Shown here piece after piece: positions 46,596 to 55,948 of a stretch of DNA of 64,000 bases (the first letter of the stretch is position 1; each line of letters starts with the position of its first letter). The notes under the pieces were generated by a model. It worked only from the letters and a program-made list of their open reading frames with translations, was not told the DNA's origin and did no database searches. Source of the stretch: Gammaproteobacteria bacterium (GTDB lineage: Bacteria > Pseudomonadota > Gammaproteobacteria > JACKNK01). The stretch is from assembly GCA_024234955.1 (NCBI GenBank), contig JACKNK010000006.1:186001-250000 (forward strand), in the 5' to 3' direction. The position numbers and the translations under genes are program-made.

Positions 46596-47081
46596 TCAGG
46601 TCGTATCGCCAATCAGCCGCGATAGCATCGCGTCCACATCCGAGCCCCGGGGCGTTTGGTCCAACGGGGTCCAGGATTGATCCGCCTCCAGCCGAAAACT
46701 ACCGACGAATTCATGGGGCGGTCGGCTTCCCCATTCACGGGGTGACAACATCGACCAGAGCGTGCGGTCATCGTCGCGTCGATACAGGTGGTAAACCTTC
46801 CCCGGGATACGTTTGAAGGCGCATTCGGCGCGATGCAGTTCCTGGTCCCGGCGCGCACCCTCCAGAATGCGCCGGGCCTCTTCCTGCAAGGCCTGCATCT
46901 GGTCGGCGATGACCCGCAGCTTGGCGTGCGTATGGGTCGCGACCGAGGCATCCGCGCCACTGATCTGGCGGGCGATGTCCACCAGATCGGTCGCCGCCCC
47001 GAGTCGGCTGACTGGGTAAGGCGCACTGCGGGCATCGCCCTGATGGTTCGGGCCGGAATACTTGCTGGCGTCATCGGCCAT
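46596..47081 (-). CDS. DUF2452-domain protein
   Basis: 161 aa, soluble. The segments AKLRVIADQMQALQEEARRI, RIPGKVYHLYRRDDDRTLWS and MLSPREWG match the DUF2452 family of unknown function. Convergent with rsmE (8 bp apart) and 9 bp downstream of the cNMP-binding protein gene on the same strand. Confidence 0.85.
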   Translation of the reverse strand: MADDASKYSGPNHQGDARSAPYPVSRLGAATDLVDIARQISGADASVATHTHAKLRVIADQMQALQEEARRILEGARRDQELHRAECAFKRIPGKVYHLYRRDDDRTLWSMLSPREWGSRPPHEFVGSFRLEADQSWTPLDQTPRGSDVDAMLSRLIGDTT

Positions 47082-47090
47082 GTCGTTCGC

Positions 47091-47564
47091 TCACAGGTGT
47101 TCGTCGATACCGTGCGCCTTCAGGCCCCAGGCGAACAGCGAACTGACCCGCTTGTTGGCGGTGCGCAGGCGCTCGGCCAGGGTGTTGAGCAGGTCTTTGA
47201 GAACCGGATACCCGACTTCCGGATGGGCATCGAGGTACACGCGCAGGATGTCGCCGGGGATCACGCCCAGCTCGCAGTCGCTGATCGCGACCACGCTGCC
47301 ACTGCGCGGTTTCAGGTCGAACAGGCACATTTCGCCAAACACCGTGCCCGGCCCAAGATCGCTGTATCCGGGGCGCAGACTGCGGTCGTCGTCGAGCGCG
47401 ACTTCACCGACCACCCGTACCGTCCCGCTCAAGACCACGAACACATCGCACTGGCTGTCGCCTTCGTTGAAAACGTGTTCGTGCACCGTGCAAAGGCGCC
47501 GCTGCCACGCGTCACCTTCGGGAAAGTCGGGGGAGTCGAGCAGATTCTTGAGTGCGTTGGACAT
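47091..47564 (-). CDS. Cyclic nucleotide-binding-domain protein (stand-alone)
   Basis: 157 aa consisting almost wholly of one cNMP-binding barrel: VHEHVFNEGDSQCDVFVVLS, GTVFGEMCLF (phosphate-binding-cassette-like), RSGSVVAISDCELGVIPGDI, then a helical tail NTLAERLRTANKRVSSLF. There is no DNA-binding or kinase domain, so it may bind cAMP as a partner protein. Five bases after the methyltransferase stop. Confidence 0.86.
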   Translation of the reverse strand: MSNALKNLLDSPDFPEGDAWQRRLCTVHEHVFNEGDSQCDVFVVLSGTVRVVGEVALDDDRSLRPGYSDLGPGTVFGEMCLFDLKPRSGSVVAISDCELGVIPGDILRVYLDAHPEVGYPVLKDLLNTLAERLRTANKRVSSLFAWGLKAHGIDEHL

Positions 47565-47569
47565 GAGAT

Positions 47570-48406
47570 CTATCCGGGGTGATCGGTGGGTTTGTGACCG
47601 GTGGCAACAAAGACGGCGGCGAAGCCCCAGGCTTCGGGATCGTCGCTGATCTGACGGATCACGGCTTCTTCCGCCTGACCGAGCTGCTTCTGTTCGTCGC
47701 TGAGCTGTTCGAGTTTGAAGCCGGTGGTGATGTCGAGAAAGTTGCGCATGCCGAGGTCGGCACTGGTCACGGTATGCACGAACACGCCAACCTGATCGAA
47801 CCCGTTGCGCGCCAGCAGGGTGCCAAGCTTGCGCCCGACATGGCGGTCACCTCCCCGTGCCTGCTGAGCCTGGGCGGCACGTTGCGTGAACGAGGTGAAG
47901 GTTTCCGGTTCCGGGAACAGCGTCAGCCAATCGTCATCGATGTCGAGAATCGCAAGAATGCCGCCCGGCTTTAGTGTGCGCAGAGCCGCTTCGAAGGCGC
48001 GTTCCGGGTGTTCGAGATGCTGAAACAGGAAACGTGCGTAAATGAAATCGAACTGCGCCTCGCCCAGATCGAGTTCATAGACATTGGCCTGCTGGAAACG
48101 GAGATTCGTCAGCCCGGCGGCGTCCGCCGCCGCCTGCGCTTCCTTGAGCAGATCGGGACTCAGGTCAACACCCGTGACCCGACCGTTACCCACCATGCGC
48201 GCGATCTCGCAACTGACGATCCCGGGGCCGCAGGCCATGTCCAGGACATCCATGCCTTCCCGCAATCCGGCCCGACTGAGCAACTGACGTTCCAGCGCGG
48301 TGGCAATCGCCGCCTGCTGCTTCAGACGATCGAGCTCCTTCTGGTTCTCATCGAAGCTGCCAAAGGCGTAGGAACCCGCAGCGGTATGGGTATTGCTGGT
48401 GCTCAT
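47570..48406 (-). CDS. Class I SAM-dependent methyltransferase
   Basis: 278 aa. SAM motif I VLDMACGPGIVSCEIARMVG, VTGVDLSPDLLKEAQ, and FIYARFLFQHLEHPERAFEA resemble UbiE/BioC-type small-molecule methyltransferases. The substrate is unknown. Overlaps the acyltransferase-cNMP gene by four bases, giving a three- or four-gene operon. Confidence 0.88.
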   Translation of the reverse strand: MSTSNTHTAAGSYAFGSFDENQKELDRLKQQAAIATALERQLLSRAGLREGMDVLDMACGPGIVSCEIARMVGNGRVTGVDLSPDLLKEAQAAADAAGLTNLRFQQANVYELDLGEAQFDFIYARFLFQHLEHPERAFEAALRTLKPGGILAILDIDDDWLTLFPEPETFTSFTQRAAQAQQARGGDRHVGRKLGTLLARNGFDQVGVFVHTVTSADLGMRNFLDITTGFKLEQLSDEQKQLGQAEEAVIRQISDDPEAWGFAAVFVATGHKPTDHPG

Positions 48407-49590
48407 TCGTTTTCGGTTTCCTCAAGTTGTTGCAGGGTATCGAGCCAGTTCTGGGTGGTGCCGCGCAGGCGCTCGCAGAGAATCACCGACAGATTCAGCA
48501 GCACCGGGGCAACGATTTCCGGCATCTTTTTCAAGGCGCGCTTGATGAAGGACTGGGTCAGGATCAGCAGTTCCATATCGGTATTGGCCACCACCTGGGC
48601 GGTGCGCGGCGTCTTGGCGACGAACGCGATCTCGCCGAACACCTGACCAGGACCGACCACCGCCAGGGAATGGCGTTTGCCATCCGCATCCCGCCCCCAG
48701 ACCTCGGCGACGCCATCGAGCACGACGAACATCTCGTTACCGATGTCCCCCGGACGGATGATGATCTCACCCGCCTTGCAGGGCAGCACCGTACCGGAAT
48801 CCAGAAAGGCCCGCGCCTGCACTTCGTCCAGGCCTTTGAGCAGGCCGATGCCTTCGCGCGGATCGACATGCAGGCGGTCTTCCATCAAGGCCCAGAACCC
48901 ATCGGTATCGACCAGGCGCTTGTTGATATGGACGGCATGCGCCGGGAATTCCGCGATAAACCATGCGGTCCCGGTCGCATCCGCCGGCAGTTTGCGGGCC
49001 TCGCGCCAGAACGGGGAGCGCACCGCCCTCATGTGTTCGATGTCCTCGGCCATGAACACCAGCGGGACGTGGTAGCCGGCATCCTTGTCCATGAAGCCAT
49101 CGGCGTAACGGCGATACCCGAGCTGCTCGTAAAACTCGACCAGGGACGGGGTGCAATTGCAGAAATCGAAACGCACGCCGTTTTCGCGGGCGAAGCGGAA
49201 TATGGCCGCGAGCAACGCGGCGAGAACCGTGGACCCGCGCCAGTCCGGCGCCACCATCAGGCGAGAGGTCATGGACAGGGATTTCGCGGGAAATTCGGCC
49301 CAATGTTCGAGCTGATAAATCCGGTTCCAGTACGCATCGAAGCCGGTCTCACCCGCGAGATTGATGCGCACCGTGGCCACAATCTCTTCCCCGGCGGCGG
49401 CATAAAGCAGGGTCGCTTCATCGTCCAACGGGTCGTAAAGTCGCTTGCCCGCATGGTCGGCGTAGCTCGGGCGTTTGCCCATTTCTTCTACGTAAACCGC
49501 ATAGCGAAACCGATAAATACGCTCCCGCTCCGCTTCCGTAGCGGCAACCTGAATCTCAGGCCGGACGAGATTATCGATGGATTCGTTCAC
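48403..49590 (-). CDS. GNAT/N-acyl amino acid synthase-like acyltransferase fused to a cyclic nucleotide-binding domain
   Basis: 395 aa. Residues about 1-200 form a GNAT-like N-acyltransferase similar to FeeM or autoinducer synthases: RERIYRFRYAVYVEEMGKRP, ATVRINLAGETGF, SRLMVAPDWRGSTVLAALLA and LVEFYEQLGYRRY. Residues about 250-390 are a cNMP-binding domain: GEIIIRPGDIGNEMFVVLDG, GQVFGEIAFVAKTPRTAQVV. A cyclic nucleotide could thus switch acyl transfer. First gene of the operon with a methyltransferase and a separate cNMP-binding protein. Confidence 0.82.
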   Translation of the reverse strand: MNESIDNLVRPEIQVAATEAERERIYRFRYAVYVEEMGKRPSYADHAGKRLYDPLDDEATLLYAAAGEEIVATVRINLAGETGFDAYWNRIYQLEHWAEFPAKSLSMTSRLMVAPDWRGSTVLAALLAAIFRFARENGVRFDFCNCTPSLVEFYEQLGYRRYADGFMDKDAGYHVPLVFMAEDIEHMRAVRSPFWREARKLPADATGTAWFIAEFPAHAVHINKRLVDTDGFWALMEDRLHVDPREGIGLLKGLDEVQARAFLDSGTVLPCKAGEIIIRPGDIGNEMFVVLDGVAEVWGRDADGKRHSLAVVGPGQVFGEIAFVAKTPRTAQVVANTDMELLILTQSFIKRALKKMPEIVAPVLLNLSVILCERLRGTTQNWLDTLQQLEETENE

Positions 49591-49710
49591 AAGGGCTCCG
49601 CATCAATGTCGAGAAATACGCACCGGATTGTAATAAACAGTTACTTTCTTGATCGCTGTCCGCATCGTATTCTTACCCGACTCAGAGTTTCTGTTCCAAG
49701 TCATTGATAA

Positions 49711-51030
49711 ATGAAACGTCTTCTTTCCCTGACGCTTTTCGTCACCTGTTTGTCAACCACCACCCCAGGTGTGGCCGGCATTGTCGAAGACATCCAAAAG
49801 CTATTCCAATCGGGAGATGCCGCCGGTGCTTACGCGCTTGGACAGCAACACCTGCTGGCGCTGGAGGGAGATCCGGCCTTCGACTACGAATACGGTGTGG
49901 CCGCCATTGATGCAGGCCATTACAGCCAAGGGGTATTTGCGCTCGAACGTGTGCTGCTGCAGACGCCAAATGATCACCGTACCCGCCTTGAGCTCGCACG
50001 CGGCTATTTCTTGCTGGAACAGTTTGATCGGGCGCGCAAGGAATTCGAAACCGTGCTGGCATCGGAGCCCCCCCAAAGCGTGGCGGAAAATATCCAGCGC
50101 TTCCTCAACATCATCCGAATCCAGGAAGGCCGATACAAATCCACGGCCAGCCTCACCCTGGATCTTGATCGCGGCTGGGACAGCAACGTCAACAGCGCGC
50201 CCTTCAGCCCAAACTTCGAGTCCCCCGTGCTTGGCCCAGGCACTCTGGCGGCTGGGTCCACCCAACTCGGTGATTATTACACTGAGGCCAATGTCGGAAC
50301 GTCGCTGACCATCCCGGTTTCACCAGGCCGTTACATCGGTGCGGCTTTCGACATCCATCACCGCAGCAACGATCAGCGGGATCTGTTTGATACCGACGCA
50401 CAGACCCTGACCCTGTCCCTCACCGACAATGTCGACACCCTGCAGACCCGCTTCGCTTTCCGTGCGCAGAACTACGAGCTCGACCACAGCACCTACCGAA
50501 CCTTGGGCAGCCTTTCCGTCGACGCGCGTCAAACACTCAGTGCGGACACCCAGATCACCGGGTTCCTCAGTTTGGCGAGCCAACATTACCCTGGGGGAGA
50601 TGTTCGCGACTCACACCTGATGAACGCAGGTATCGGCGTCATTCACGCCTTGCCGCTTCCGGGTAAACCAGTCGCCTTTGCCACCGCGTACATTGGTCAG
50701 GAAACGCCCCGCCAGAACAACACCGACGCTGATGTGGTGGCCAATCGAGCGATCAAGGGACTGAGCGGTGGGATCCAATGGACGCTTGGACCCTCGACCA
50801 GTCTGACAGCTACGCTCGCATGGCAGAACAGCCGCTATGCAGGCGAGAGCCCGATCTTTCTCGCCCGTCGCGAGGACGATTTTGGCAGTGCCGGCGTCAC
50901 CCTCAAACACCTGCTTGATGACCGATGGAGTCTCAGTGCGGAATTGAGCACCTCCACCAACGACTCCAATTTCGCGATCAACAAATACGACCGTGATGTG
51001 GTCAACATGAACTTGCGTTACGAGTACTGA
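49711..51030 (+). CDS. Outer-membrane TPR plus beta-barrel protein (Slam/DUF560-like)
   Basis: 439 aa with a signal peptide (about 1-23, ending GVAG). TPR-like repeats at about 30-130 (FDYEYGVAAIDAGHYSQGVF; RLELARGYFLLEQFDRARKE). From about 145 to the end there are alternating beta strands ending in NMNLRYEY with a terminal aromatic, as in outer-membrane barrels. The combination of a periplasmic TPR domain and C-terminal barrel is that of surface lipoprotein assembly modifiers (DUF560). A GGAG-type site is not obvious. 11 bp upstream of the cyclase gene. Confidence 0.8.
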   Translation: MKRLLSLTLFVTCLSTTTPGVAGIVEDIQKLFQSGDAAGAYALGQQHLLALEGDPAFDYEYGVAAIDAGHYSQGVFALERVLLQTPNDHRTRLELARGYFLLEQFDRARKEFETVLASEPPQSVAENIQRFLNIIRIQEGRYKSTASLTLDLDRGWDSNVNSAPFSPNFESPVLGPGTLAAGSTQLGDYYTEANVGTSLTIPVSPGRYIGAAFDIHHRSNDQRDLFDTDAQTLTLSLTDNVDTLQTRFAFRAQNYELDHSTYRTLGSLSVDARQTLSADTQITGFLSLASQHYPGGDVRDSHLMNAGIGVIHALPLPGKPVAFATAYIGQETPRQNNTDADVVANRAIKGLSGGIQWTLGPSTSLTATLAWQNSRYAGESPIFLARREDDFGSAGVTLKHLLDDRWSLSAELSTSTNDSNFAINKYDRDVVNMNLRYEY

Positions 51031-51041
51031 CGCTCGTCTCA

Positions 51042-53255
51042 ATGTCCCGTCAACGTCTCGTCCGACTCCTGCTCAGCCTTGCAATCACCGCGCTCTTCGC
51101 TATTCACGCGATGGGCGCCCGTAGCCTGCCCTTCATCGAACAACTGGAACGCTGGGGCTACGACCTGCGCCTGATCGCCACACTCAAGGGTGGCATCGAC
51201 AAACGCATCGTGATTGTCGACGTCGACGAAGCCAGCCTCGCTGAGGTCGGGCACTGGCCCTGGCCACGCGACACCCTGGCGCAACTACTGGACCAATTAT
51301 TCGCGCACTACCAGATTTACATTCTCGGCATGGATATGGTTTTCGCCGAGGCTGAAGGCAAATCCGTCCTCTACGAGCTGGACCGCCTCGCAACCGGCCC
51401 CCTCTCAGGCCAGCCCGGGTTTATCGAGGCCTACCACACCTTGCGCCCAGGACTTGAGCATGATCGCCTGTTCGCGGAAGCCATCGGTCGGGGGTTTGTC
51501 GTCACTGGCTTCTCCGCCTCACAGCGCCCCGGCACACATGGCGCCTTGCCGATCCCCTTGGTCAGCCCGGTGCCACCCGATATTGATGCCCTGCCACTGT
51601 TTGAACGCTATGGCGTCACCGGCAACCTTGCCGAGATCCAATCGGCAGCCGTTGGCGGGGGCTTCTTTGACAACCCTGCGTTTGACCCGGACGGCGTCTA
51701 TCGCGGTGTGCCGCTGGTCTACAAGCACGCGAATGCCCTATACAGCTCCCTGACACTGTCCATGCTGCGGGCGATGCTCGGCGACCCGCCGGTTGAGCTG
51801 GAATATGGCGATCCCCGAAATTCGGAACTCGATTCAATCCGGATTGGCGAAATCCGCATCCCGGTCAATCAACAGGGAATCGCCTTGGTCCCCTATCAAG
51901 GCCGCACCCCCGCATTCCGCTATGTATCGGCTGCGGATGTGCTCACTGGCCGCACCCCTGAGGAAGTCCTCGACAACGTCGTAGTGATCCTGGGTACCAC
52001 CGCTCCCGGCCTTTACGACCAACGCACCACACCAATGCAGTCGAATTATCCCGGGGTAGAGGTGCATGCAAACCTGCTCGCCGGATTGATGAATGAAATG
52101 CAGGCAGACACCGCATTGCACAGCATCCGTCACCGGCCCGGCTGGACAGTTGCTTACGATTTGGTGTTGGTACTCGCTCTTGGTCTCATCCTCTCATTGA
52201 CGCTCCCCTGGTGGGGGCCAGCATCCGGCATCTCCCTGGTATTGGCACTCGGAGCCGGTCTGATCGGCGGCAATCTCTACGCCTGGCAGACGCACAACAT
52301 GGTATTGCCGTTGGCAGGACAGCTGTTACTTCTGTTGACACTTCTGCTTTTCCATAGCGCCTACGGGTACCTAATCGAAGCCCGCAACAAACGCCGTATC
52401 GGTCGCCTGTTCGGGCAATACGTGCCGCCCGAAATCGTGGGTGAAATGAGCAAGCATCACAGCAGTTTCGGCATTGGCGGTGAATCGAGGGAAATGACCG
52501 TGCTGTTCTCCGATGTGCGCGGCTTCACCACGGTTTCTGAAGGGCTCGCACCGGATCAGCTCACTGCACTGATGAATGCGTTCCTCACGCCTCTGACCGG
52601 CGTCATACATAGCCATCGCGGCACCATCGACAAGTACATGGGTGACGCGATCATGGCCTTCTGGGGTGCCCCTCTGGATAACCCCGCACACGCCTCGCTG
52701 GCAGTAGAGGCCGCACTAGCGATGCAGAGCCGCGTGCGCGAACTGGACACACAATTCAAGGCTCGAGGCTGGCCGGCGCTGGCCATCGGCATCGGTCTCA
52801 ACACCGGTCATATGAACGTGGGCAACATGGGGTCGGAGTTTCGCATGGCATATACCGTGCTTGGCGATGCGGTAAACCTCGGCTCGCGTCTCGAAGGTCT
52901 GACCAAGTTTTATGGCGTCGGCATCATTGTCAGCGCGAGCACCCAAGACGCAGCAACGGGTTTCGTTTATCGCGAACTGGATCGGGTCCGGGTCAAAGGC
53001 AAACACGAACCGGTGGCGATTTTCGAACCACTGGGTTCGGTTGACAGCATCGCTGAAGAGCGCGCCGCCGAGTTGGATTTGTGGAACCGCGCATTGACGG
53101 CTTACCGAGGCCAGAATTGGGCGAAAGCCCTGGAAACGCTGGATCGACTGGCTGATGACCGCCTGACCGAGATCTACCGCATGCGCATCGAACAACTGTC
53201 AACGCAAACGCTGCCCGACGACTGGGACGCCGTATTCGAGCATCAGAGCAAATAG
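51042..53255 (+). CDS. CHASE2-domain adenylate cyclase
   Basis: 737 aa. The first helix (LVRLLLSLAITALFAIHAMG) leads to a periplasmic CHASE2 sensor (about 25-340; YDLRLIATLKGGIDKRIVIV, PWPRDTLAQLLD). Three further helices (about 365-440) precede a class III cyclase domain from about 485: metal Asp in LFSDVRGFT (D491), K531 in TIDKYMGDAIMAFW and N/R in LGDAVNLGSRLE. Lys and Thr at the base-recognition sites suggest adenylate rather than guanylate cyclase. It would turn an envelope signal into cAMP. Confidence 0.93.
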   Translation: MSRQRLVRLLLSLAITALFAIHAMGARSLPFIEQLERWGYDLRLIATLKGGIDKRIVIVDVDEASLAEVGHWPWPRDTLAQLLDQLFAHYQIYILGMDMVFAEAEGKSVLYELDRLATGPLSGQPGFIEAYHTLRPGLEHDRLFAEAIGRGFVVTGFSASQRPGTHGALPIPLVSPVPPDIDALPLFERYGVTGNLAEIQSAAVGGGFFDNPAFDPDGVYRGVPLVYKHANALYSSLTLSMLRAMLGDPPVELEYGDPRNSELDSIRIGEIRIPVNQQGIALVPYQGRTPAFRYVSAADVLTGRTPEEVLDNVVVILGTTAPGLYDQRTTPMQSNYPGVEVHANLLAGLMNEMQADTALHSIRHRPGWTVAYDLVLVLALGLILSLTLPWWGPASGISLVLALGAGLIGGNLYAWQTHNMVLPLAGQLLLLLTLLLFHSAYGYLIEARNKRRIGRLFGQYVPPEIVGEMSKHHSSFGIGGESREMTVLFSDVRGFTTVSEGLAPDQLTALMNAFLTPLTGVIHSHRGTIDKYMGDAIMAFWGAPLDNPAHASLAVEAALAMQSRVRELDTQFKARGWPALAIGIGLNTGHMNVGNMGSEFRMAYTVLGDAVNLGSRLEGLTKFYGVGIIVSASTQDAATGFVYRELDRVRVKGKHEPVAIFEPLGSVDSIAEERAAELDLWNRALTAYRGQNWAKALETLDRLADDRLTEIYRMRIEQLSTQTLPDDWDAVFEHQSK

Positions 53256-53257
53256 CC

Positions 53258-55948
53258 ATGAGCCATACATCATCCTTGAAACCCCAGCTCATCCCGCCAG
53301 CCACTGTGGCCTGGCTGGGGCTGGTCGTGGTCGCCATGTTGCTGCTGGTATCACCGACATGGGCGGCTGAACCGATCGGAAAACTGATTGTCGCAGCGGG
53401 CAAGATTGAGGCCCTTGGCGTGGACGGCAAAGTCCGACGTCTGCGTCGCCAGGCCGAAATCTACAAGGGCGACACCCTGATCACCGGCGGAGATGTGTTC
53501 GCGCAATTGCGCTTCAAGGATGGGGCATTGATCGCGCTGCGTCCAGACACCGAGTTCACCATCGAGGACTACCGCTTCGACGGTGCCGAGGATGGCAGTG
53601 AACGCGCCATCTTCAAGCTGATCAAGGGCGGCTTCCGCACCATTACCGGCGCGATCGGCCACAAGAACAAGGAGAACTACCAGGTCTCCACCCCAGTCGC
53701 GACCATCGGCATCCGTGGCACCCACTATGGTGTCCGTCAGGTTACCCCTGAGCTCGCCGCGCAACGGCGGCAAGCTGGGGAGGACATTCAGCCCGGGTTA
53801 TATGGCGGCGTCGTTGACGGAGAAATTGCTGTCCGCAACGGCGGTGGCGAAAATACCTTCGGCAATGATCGTTACTTCTATGTGGCCAGCCCCGATGCCG
53901 CACCAGAGACCCTGATTGCGCCGCCCGGCGTGGTCTTCGATGAGGACGCCTCCAAACAGGCGGACAACCAGGACGACAATGCGGCGGATGGCGACAATCA
54001 GGGACAGGACGACACTCAGCAAGCACAGGGCAATGGGGACGACCAACAGGGCGATGGAGAAGGGACGGAAACCGCGCAGGGTGGGGCAGAAGGCGATGGC
54101 GCCTCTGCGGACCAGCAAGCGGGCGTCGAGGATGGGAATGGCGATACGACAGGTGACGGGGGCGAACCGGTCGGATCAGTCGCCGGCGATAGCACTAGCT
54201 CATCGAGCGATTCCGGCACCAGCTCGCGCACGGGCAATAGCACAGGCACCGGACCGTTAAGCAGCGCACTGGTGGTATCGATCAATCCGGACACCAGCAC
54301 CCTGCCAACGACTCTCAATAACAACGTCGTGCTGAGCACGTCGACCGAGAGCGTATTCACGTCCAACGAAACCGTGACGGTGAGCCAGGCCACCTCATCC
54401 TCGTTCACCCGGGCACCGGTGGGTGCCGGGGTGTCGCTGGCTTTCATTGATCGGCAAACCAGCCGCCTGGAACTGATAAGCAGTGTGCTTACCGACAACG
54501 GAACCGATAACTTTGCGATTTTTTACGACGTTGGAAGCAAGGACAACATTCAGGTCAAACAAGCTCGGACCCAAGGTTCCGGGGAATCCAATCAGACCCA
54601 GACGCATGCCTTCAATTTCGGTACTGCCACACTCGCGGAATTCGGGAAAGACGCTGCAAGCGGTGCCAGCTGGGGGCGTTGGTCTGGCGACTATGTCGTG
54701 ACCACCGATGGCGCGAACAACGATCCGGTGACAGATCTTCACTTCGTGTATTCGCCCAGCCAGGCATCTTCCGCGACGATTTCCGCAGCCTCGAGCCGTG
54801 CCGAGCCAATCACTTTGTTTGACAAGATCAGCGACGCCACTACCGCCCCCACGGACCTTAACGGTAACGTCGGCAGTTACGAGTACTTTCTCGTTGGCAT
54901 CAACTTCGCCACGCAAAAGCTCGTCGGGTACGAGGTCAAAGCCACTGTCGGCGGGGCAACCTATCAGGTCGAACTGCAGAATGATCTGGCGCTTGCCGAC
55001 GTTCTCAAAGATCAAAGTGCACAACTGACGGGCAAATGCACCGGTTGCGGAACCAGCACCAGCGTCACTTTGACCGGTGATGGTTCGGTCATGTTCATCG
55101 ACGATGCACTGAGTTACATCGGCGCCAGCTATTCACTTCGCGACAACAGCAGCAGCTACGGCATCGCCGGTGCTGCCGTACTGCAGAGTGCGTTGACTCG
55201 GACCCAAGAGGTTAATGCCCCAAGCGGAGCAACCGCCCTCACCGCGTTTATCAGCGTGGACAGCAATTCCACCAAGAAGCGGGAAATTCAAGCCACCGTC
55301 CAGAATGGCACTACGAATTTGGTCAAGACCGCCACCGTGAACTCCGTCGGCAACGTCGTCACAAACACCATACAAGGCGCAAACACCAGCACAGAGAGTC
55401 GTTTCGAATCGAACCGTGCCTTCCTGACGGATACCGGTGGAAACACCGTCGGTGTCAACTGGGGGCGCTGGCAGGATGGCTGGAGCACCAAGATTTCAGG
55501 CGTCAACTCCGGTTCGGCGGGGCACGCCCATTTCATCTATTCAGACAAAGTCACCAATACCGCGAATTATCCCGCGCTCTCCTCGGCCTCATTCACATAT
55601 CTGGGCGGAACATCCCCGACCGACGAGCTGGGACGGACAGGAAGTATCACCTCGGCAACGATGAGCGTGGATTTCCTCTCGCAATCCATCACTTCCTACA
55701 ACATAAACGCGACCACTCCGGGAAGAACCTGGGCGCTCAACTCCACAACCACGACAAGCTTCGTCAGCGCCAAGAGCGGCAACATGGCTCTCACCGGAAC
55801 ATGTACAGGTTGTAGCACAACGCCGGTAGTGGGTAGCGCGTCCACCGAATTCGTCGGCAACAACGCAAGCCATGCAATAAGCAGTTTTGGCGGCTCGATC
55901 GCCGACAACAGCAATCAGATTGTCGGCACCGCGTTGTTCAAGCGCTGA
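53258..55948 (+). CDS. Giant secreted FecR-domain protein with duplicated C-terminal module
   Basis: 896 aa. Signal peptide (1-37, ending TWAA). The FecR domain is at about 50-165 (KGDTLITGGDVFAQLRFKDG, VSTPVATIGIRGTHYGVR). A Gln-, Asp-, Gly- and Ser-rich linker covers about 225-335. Then two related modules follow. W472-G-R-W475 in the first corresponds to W735-G-R-W738 in the second. LTGKCTGCGTST (C594/C597) in the first corresponds to LTGTCTGCSTTP (C849/C852) in the second. The final GTALFKR echoes the GAAVLQS end of the first module. No lipobox. Located two bases after the cyclase stop. Confidence 0.9.
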   Translation: MSHTSSLKPQLIPPATVAWLGLVVVAMLLLVSPTWAAEPIGKLIVAAGKIEALGVDGKVRRLRRQAEIYKGDTLITGGDVFAQLRFKDGALIALRPDTEFTIEDYRFDGAEDGSERAIFKLIKGGFRTITGAIGHKNKENYQVSTPVATIGIRGTHYGVRQVTPELAAQRRQAGEDIQPGLYGGVVDGEIAVRNGGGENTFGNDRYFYVASPDAAPETLIAPPGVVFDEDASKQADNQDDNAADGDNQGQDDTQQAQGNGDDQQGDGEGTETAQGGAEGDGASADQQAGVEDGNGDTTGDGGEPVGSVAGDSTSSSSDSGTSSRTGNSTGTGPLSSALVVSINPDTSTLPTTLNNNVVLSTSTESVFTSNETVTVSQATSSSFTRAPVGAGVSLAFIDRQTSRLELISSVLTDNGTDNFAIFYDVGSKDNIQVKQARTQGSGESNQTQTHAFNFGTATLAEFGKDAASGASWGRWSGDYVVTTDGANNDPVTDLHFVYSPSQASSATISAASSRAEPITLFDKISDATTAPTDLNGNVGSYEYFLVGINFATQKLVGYEVKATVGGATYQVELQNDLALADVLKDQSAQLTGKCTGCGTSTSVTLTGDGSVMFIDDALSYIGASYSLRDNSSSYGIAGAAVLQSALTRTQEVNAPSGATALTAFISVDSNSTKKREIQATVQNGTTNLVKTATVNSVGNVVTNTIQGANTSTESRFESNRAFLTDTGGNTVGVNWGRWQDGWSTKISGVNSGSAGHAHFIYSDKVTNTANYPALSSASFTYLGGTSPTDELGRTGSITSATMSVDFLSQSITSYNINATTPGRTWALNSTTTTSFVSAKSGNMALTGTCTGCSTTPVVGSASTEFVGNNASHAISSFGGSIADNSNQIVGTALFKR

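Noticed and set aside
48427..49707. 426-aa plus-strand open frame
   Set aside because: Antisense to the acyltransferase-cNMP gene, whose motifs are clear.
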